Shown here one piece after another: positions 60,606 through 64,000 of a stretch of DNA of 64,000 bases. Position 1 is the first letter of the stretch. The number at the start of each line of letters is the position of its first letter. Source of the DNA: Tetracladium setigerum (Eukaryota > Ascomycota > Leotiomycetes > Helotiales). The stretch covers positions 744,001 to 808,000 of the forward strand of contig PZJY01000010.1 in the NCBI GenBank assembly GCA_031472005.1, read 5' to 3'. Below the pieces are notes generated by a model. The model was not told where the DNA came from, did not search any database, and was given only the letters and a program-made list of their open reading frames with translations. Made by a program: the position numbers and the translations under genes.

Positions 60606-62960
60606 GGCGAGGAAACTGGCGTTTGTATCTCTAAAAAGATGCTCAGTCCTCTGGAGGGAGTTTTGGTGGCTGACCGTGAGGTAACCACAGAATCAATGGC
60701 CCTTCCCGAACCGAGTTTGTGATTTGGATTGCTCTCAAGAAGAGATATTGTTTTGCAGCAGGTCGTCAAGAGGATATATTTGGGAAATGAATAGAAGGCC
60801 GTGTATGCGGGCGTAAGTGGGTAAGATATAAAGTGGCTGGATGGATTCGGGTGGAGGGTGGTGGAGAGATATTGCCAAGGGCAATGTGACGAGATGATGC
60901 AGGTTCTTTCAGGAAGGCTGATCCGCCAGAATCCTATACGGCGTCGGACTAGTCGTGCTGCATCGAGACCCCGCAGGAGTAGTAGTTGCGGGAGATTTCC
61001 TTCATCCGGTATCAGCTTTGATATCAGTTTGAATAGATACAGTACTGTAGTGTAATGAATTGAGCGATGCGGTAGCTGTTTGTGTGTTTGCTGGATATCA
61101 AAATGTTTTGGTTGACAAGGTACCTAAACTTGGAACTGTTTGCGAACCCAGCAGAGGGGCATTGAGGGTTGGCAGCTCGCACGCACTCCCGTTTGATACT
61201 CAAAACGCGATCCGAATCAGATGTCGAGATATTTCGATGATCGCTGCTTGTTCGTTGACTGCTGTCGTGAGGCTCTGGCGTTACAATGTCTTGCCCCAAG
61301 GCAGAAGGAAAAGTCGCTTCGAATCACTGCATGGGCAGCTGAGCAATGGAATGGCCGAATAAAGTAATGTCTCAGCTCCCCGAGAAAAGGAAGCTTCCGA
61401 GTAGTGAGCGACAGACTGTATCCATTATTCGCCTATTATTAATATCATGCCATAAGAATTTTAGAAAACGTTGGAAAATGTTTGATGTCGGCATGTGCTC
61501 AAAAGCACGATGGCGGCGCTAAAGAGAAGGCTGCATCACCTCTACAGTATAGTTGAACACGGCGAATCCGGCCTTGAAATTGACCGAATATTCTCCCAGG
61601 TTTGTCCAAAAGGACCACGCTTGACTGGAAATGAGGTTACCTAGGTAGTGTGAACTATCCATTATTAGCTCTTCCATCACCCTCCTTTTCTCCTTTTCCT
61701 ACCTCCTTCCCAATCTCAAGAGCTTTCTCTCTCTCTCTCGGATAATTGACCTGCAGGCAAATACCTGCCCTACCTACCTTAACTTGCAACTTCTCAAGCG
61801 CAAGTATGAACACCTCCAGTAAAAACTGGCAGGAGGGTAGTCACATCAATCCTTCAAATTCCATCAGATTATTGCCACCAACAAACACTAACAAGCGCTT
61901 CCAACTTCCAACTCGACTTGAATATCCAATAGGCTTCAGCACTCTCCAATTCAACCTAACTTCCCCGAAAGCGCTGGTACCGCGAGGAAAAGGTGGAGGG
62001 AGGGGGATCACCCTTCAACCAGCCTTCCTTCATCATAATGATCCCACAGCTGCGGTCTGTATTCCCTCGAAAACCAGTCGCCGGTAACCGACAGCCCATG
62101 TCCCCCTACCGCCCATGTCGCAAGCAGGGAGAAAAAGAAAACAAAGAGAGAACAACCTTGGAAGCACCAGTCCGGAAGTCTCATCATGACCCGACTCAGC
62201 TTCTTGCAGATGCTGCACCGGTCTTCCGAGGGTCTGGGAACTACCCTGCGTGATACAATCCAATGATATATCATAGGACTCTTTCGATGGCGAGTGTAAA
62301 GGTGTGGTTTCCATTGATATTTGTCGGCAAAGACAGCCGCTTTGGGCGCTGCAAAGGAGGATGTGGGACAACCTTGATCATTACTTATCAAAGGGTAATG
62401 CAGGCTGGCTATATGAGCACAAAGGCGGTGCAGCATATTGATATTATTAACGTCGTATTGTCATATAAACATTCTGTGAGGTTTGAAAACGAAAAGGTAG
62501 TTCGTGGCTTGACATTATTGTGTTCTTACCAGACATGATAGCATGCCAAGCCATGCCAAGGCCATATGTTACACGTGATTTCGTTCCATCATCACTTCAG
62601 TTCTTGCTTGATCGCGATGCTCAAGGGACAACACAAATCTCGCTCTTCACACAATCAATACTAAGTAAATCAGCCTACTCTCTACTCAATTGGTGCTGTG
62701 CATTCGTTTCTGGAAACTTGTCTATTCGAGTGTCTGAGAACTGACCAAGTCGTCAATCTGCTACCACTCAAAGCATTCCAGGTTGAACGGTTTTCAGTCG
62801 ATTGCTAAGAACACGATTCACTATTATTTGTATGAGCTTTAGCAACAATCTTCGATCTTGTAATTGTTCCTCAAGTCGAATCCCAATATGGCCGAGGGAG
62901 CTTATTACATCCCATTCCTTCTAATTGCAAGAGTGAGACTTGCTGACATATCACGACTTA
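60606..62960. other. Large intergenic region
   Basis: About 2.3 kb without a supported gene, between the divergently transcribed PAS and EED genes. Contains CTACCTACC near 61770, ACCTAGGTAG near 61640 and CACGTG at 62572. An ATG at 62888 (MAEGAYYIPFLL) could be the EED start, but the first splice could not be fixed. Confidence 0.4.
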
Positions 62961-64000
62961 GGTGACGATTATTTCAAGGAGCAGCCTATAAAGGTTGGTG
63001 GAGTAACATGCACTGTTCGCAAAATTTCTGCAAAGTGCAATCAACAGAATTTCAAGGCCGAAGGCGGACAATACGAATGGCCTAAAAGACATTCTGACAC
63101 GTTCAAATGACCATGCTCAGCAAGCAAGAAGCTCGTGCTTGGGACTTGCCACATCTGAGGGAAGCCCATCAAGTTCCAGTAAGGCCCAAGGTCACTTGCA
63201 TGAAATTTTCGTTCTAATATCGAACAGGGTATTCGAGCAAATCAAGAGAATGGAGGTACGCGTTAATTCCTTCCCGAAAAAGCTTGGGCTAACTGCGTGC
63301 TACAGATTTTTACTCTGTCAAATTTTATCCATACACGGAGCCAGGGGTTGATCCTGTATTTGCAGTCGTAGGAGGGAAATTTGTGAGTATCTCAACCCAT
63401 TTTGACTTGCAGTCATATACTTTTCATGCTCACTAACTTATCCCAGATTTTGATCGGGAAACCCCCACCGATATTGGTGGTACAACTGAGTATATTCAAC
63501 AAATAGTTAACGAAGGGGTAAGTGGTATTGATTGATTTTTTCAAAACGTTGTTCTGCCAATGACACCGTGTTCAGGATGATGGTGAGGAAGATCACATTA
63601 CGTGTGCGTGGTCAAAAGATCTGGAAACTGGTGCTCCTTGGTTAATTGTTGGTGGAAGGTATGGAAAGATTCAGATCATTAATGCTTTGACTGGGGAGCT
63701 ACTACGGGTATGATGTTTGTCTCCCATCAATTCAGACATCTTTGCTGATATGATGTATCCTGTAGACATTGATTGGACATGGAGCTGCAAGTTTCTACTT
63801 TCAACTGCCCCTTTCAAACTGTCGTTAACGGATGTATACAGGAGATAGAAGACATGGCCATTTCTCCGATCAATCCCTATATTCTTGCCTCGGCCTCCGA
63901 GGACTCGACTGTAAGGATATGGAGTCTGGACCCAGCTCACGCAAAGCAACCTTGCGCTGCTATTATTGGAGGTGATGGTCACCGATCAGAGATATTAACT
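62961..64000 (+). CDS. eed: Polycomb EED-like WD40 protein, partial at window end
   Basis: EED is the WD40 subunit of PRC2 that binds H3K27me3. The gene runs off the window. Exons after an apparent acceptor (CTGACATATCACGACTTAG) at 62960: about 62961-63255, 63306-63382, 63447-63517, 63576-63708, 63766-63786 and 63842 onward. Diagnostic text: FYSVKFYPYTEPGVDPVFAV, ITCAWSKDLETGAPWLIVGG, KIQIINALTGELLRTLIGHG, EIEDMAISPINPYILASASE, DSTVRIWSLDPAHAKQPC, GDGHRSEILT. The intron 63787-63841 is a GC-AG intron (GCAAGT). Single-base shortfalls near 63107 (A run), 63307-63311 (T5) and 63448-63451 (T4) must be restored to keep the frame. The true start is unresolved. Confidence 0.85.

Noticed and set aside
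1..64000. CRISPR arrays, rRNA and tRNA genes
   Set aside because: No regularly spaced repeats, no rRNA-like sequence and no convincing tRNA B-box/A-box pair were found by eye; expected for fungal nuclear DNA.

Overview
The window looks like nuclear DNA of a filamentous ascomycete (Pezizomycotina). Genes carry short introns of about 45-100 nt with GT...CTAAC/CTGAC...AG signals. Recognisable proteins include a Cdc3/AspB-type septin, Exo70, LSm4, a PTEN-type phosphatase, a cPLA2-like lipase, a Yip1-family protein, a PAS-domain regulator and the start of an EED (PRC2) WD40 gene. A Leotiomycete is plausible from overall gene style, but this is inference only.

Layout. Bases 1-2950 and about 7420-13780 are AT-rich blocks of dead Ty1/copia retrotransposons. 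Conserved Gln (CAA) and Trp (TGG) codons have become TAA and TAG, as repeat-induced point mutation (RIP) would produce. An approximately 290-bp MITE-like element lies at 2660-2952. Between and beside these blocks sit accessory genes: a bZIP/DUF3425-type regulator (4203-5641), an AA9 lytic polysaccharide monooxygenase (6524-7419), a decayed HExxH protein (about 15000-15333) and a two-exon unknown gene (15730-16519). From about 19 kb onward the sequence is ordinary gene-bearing DNA: a secreted Cys-rich protein, a small unknown gene, the septin, an F-box-like gene, a mitochondrial-type PPR gene, LSM4, an aromatic amino acid ammonia-lyase, a Pro/His-rich membrane protein, a 42-residue Cys-rich ORF, EXO70, the cPLA2-like lipase, a cyclin-like gene, PTEN, a Pro-rich protein with an internal duplication, YIP, the PAS protein and EED.

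The genes form no obvious cluster; most are housekeeping or membrane-trafficking genes transcribed independently. The AT-rich left third contrasts with them and has the character of an accessory, transposon-rich compartment.

Main cautions and highlights. (1) At least ten genes need one or more single-base frame corrections, and most of these fall exactly in runs of C, G, T or A, nearly always one base short. This points to base-calling error in the source assembly more than to mass gene death. (2) The septin gene has a second in-frame ATG inside its first intron that would give a 110-residue longer N-terminus. (3) A tiny Cys-rich ORF with a TATA box and a long CT-rich leader may be an unannotated gene. 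(4) CACGTG boxes recur about 100-150 bp upstream of several start codons.
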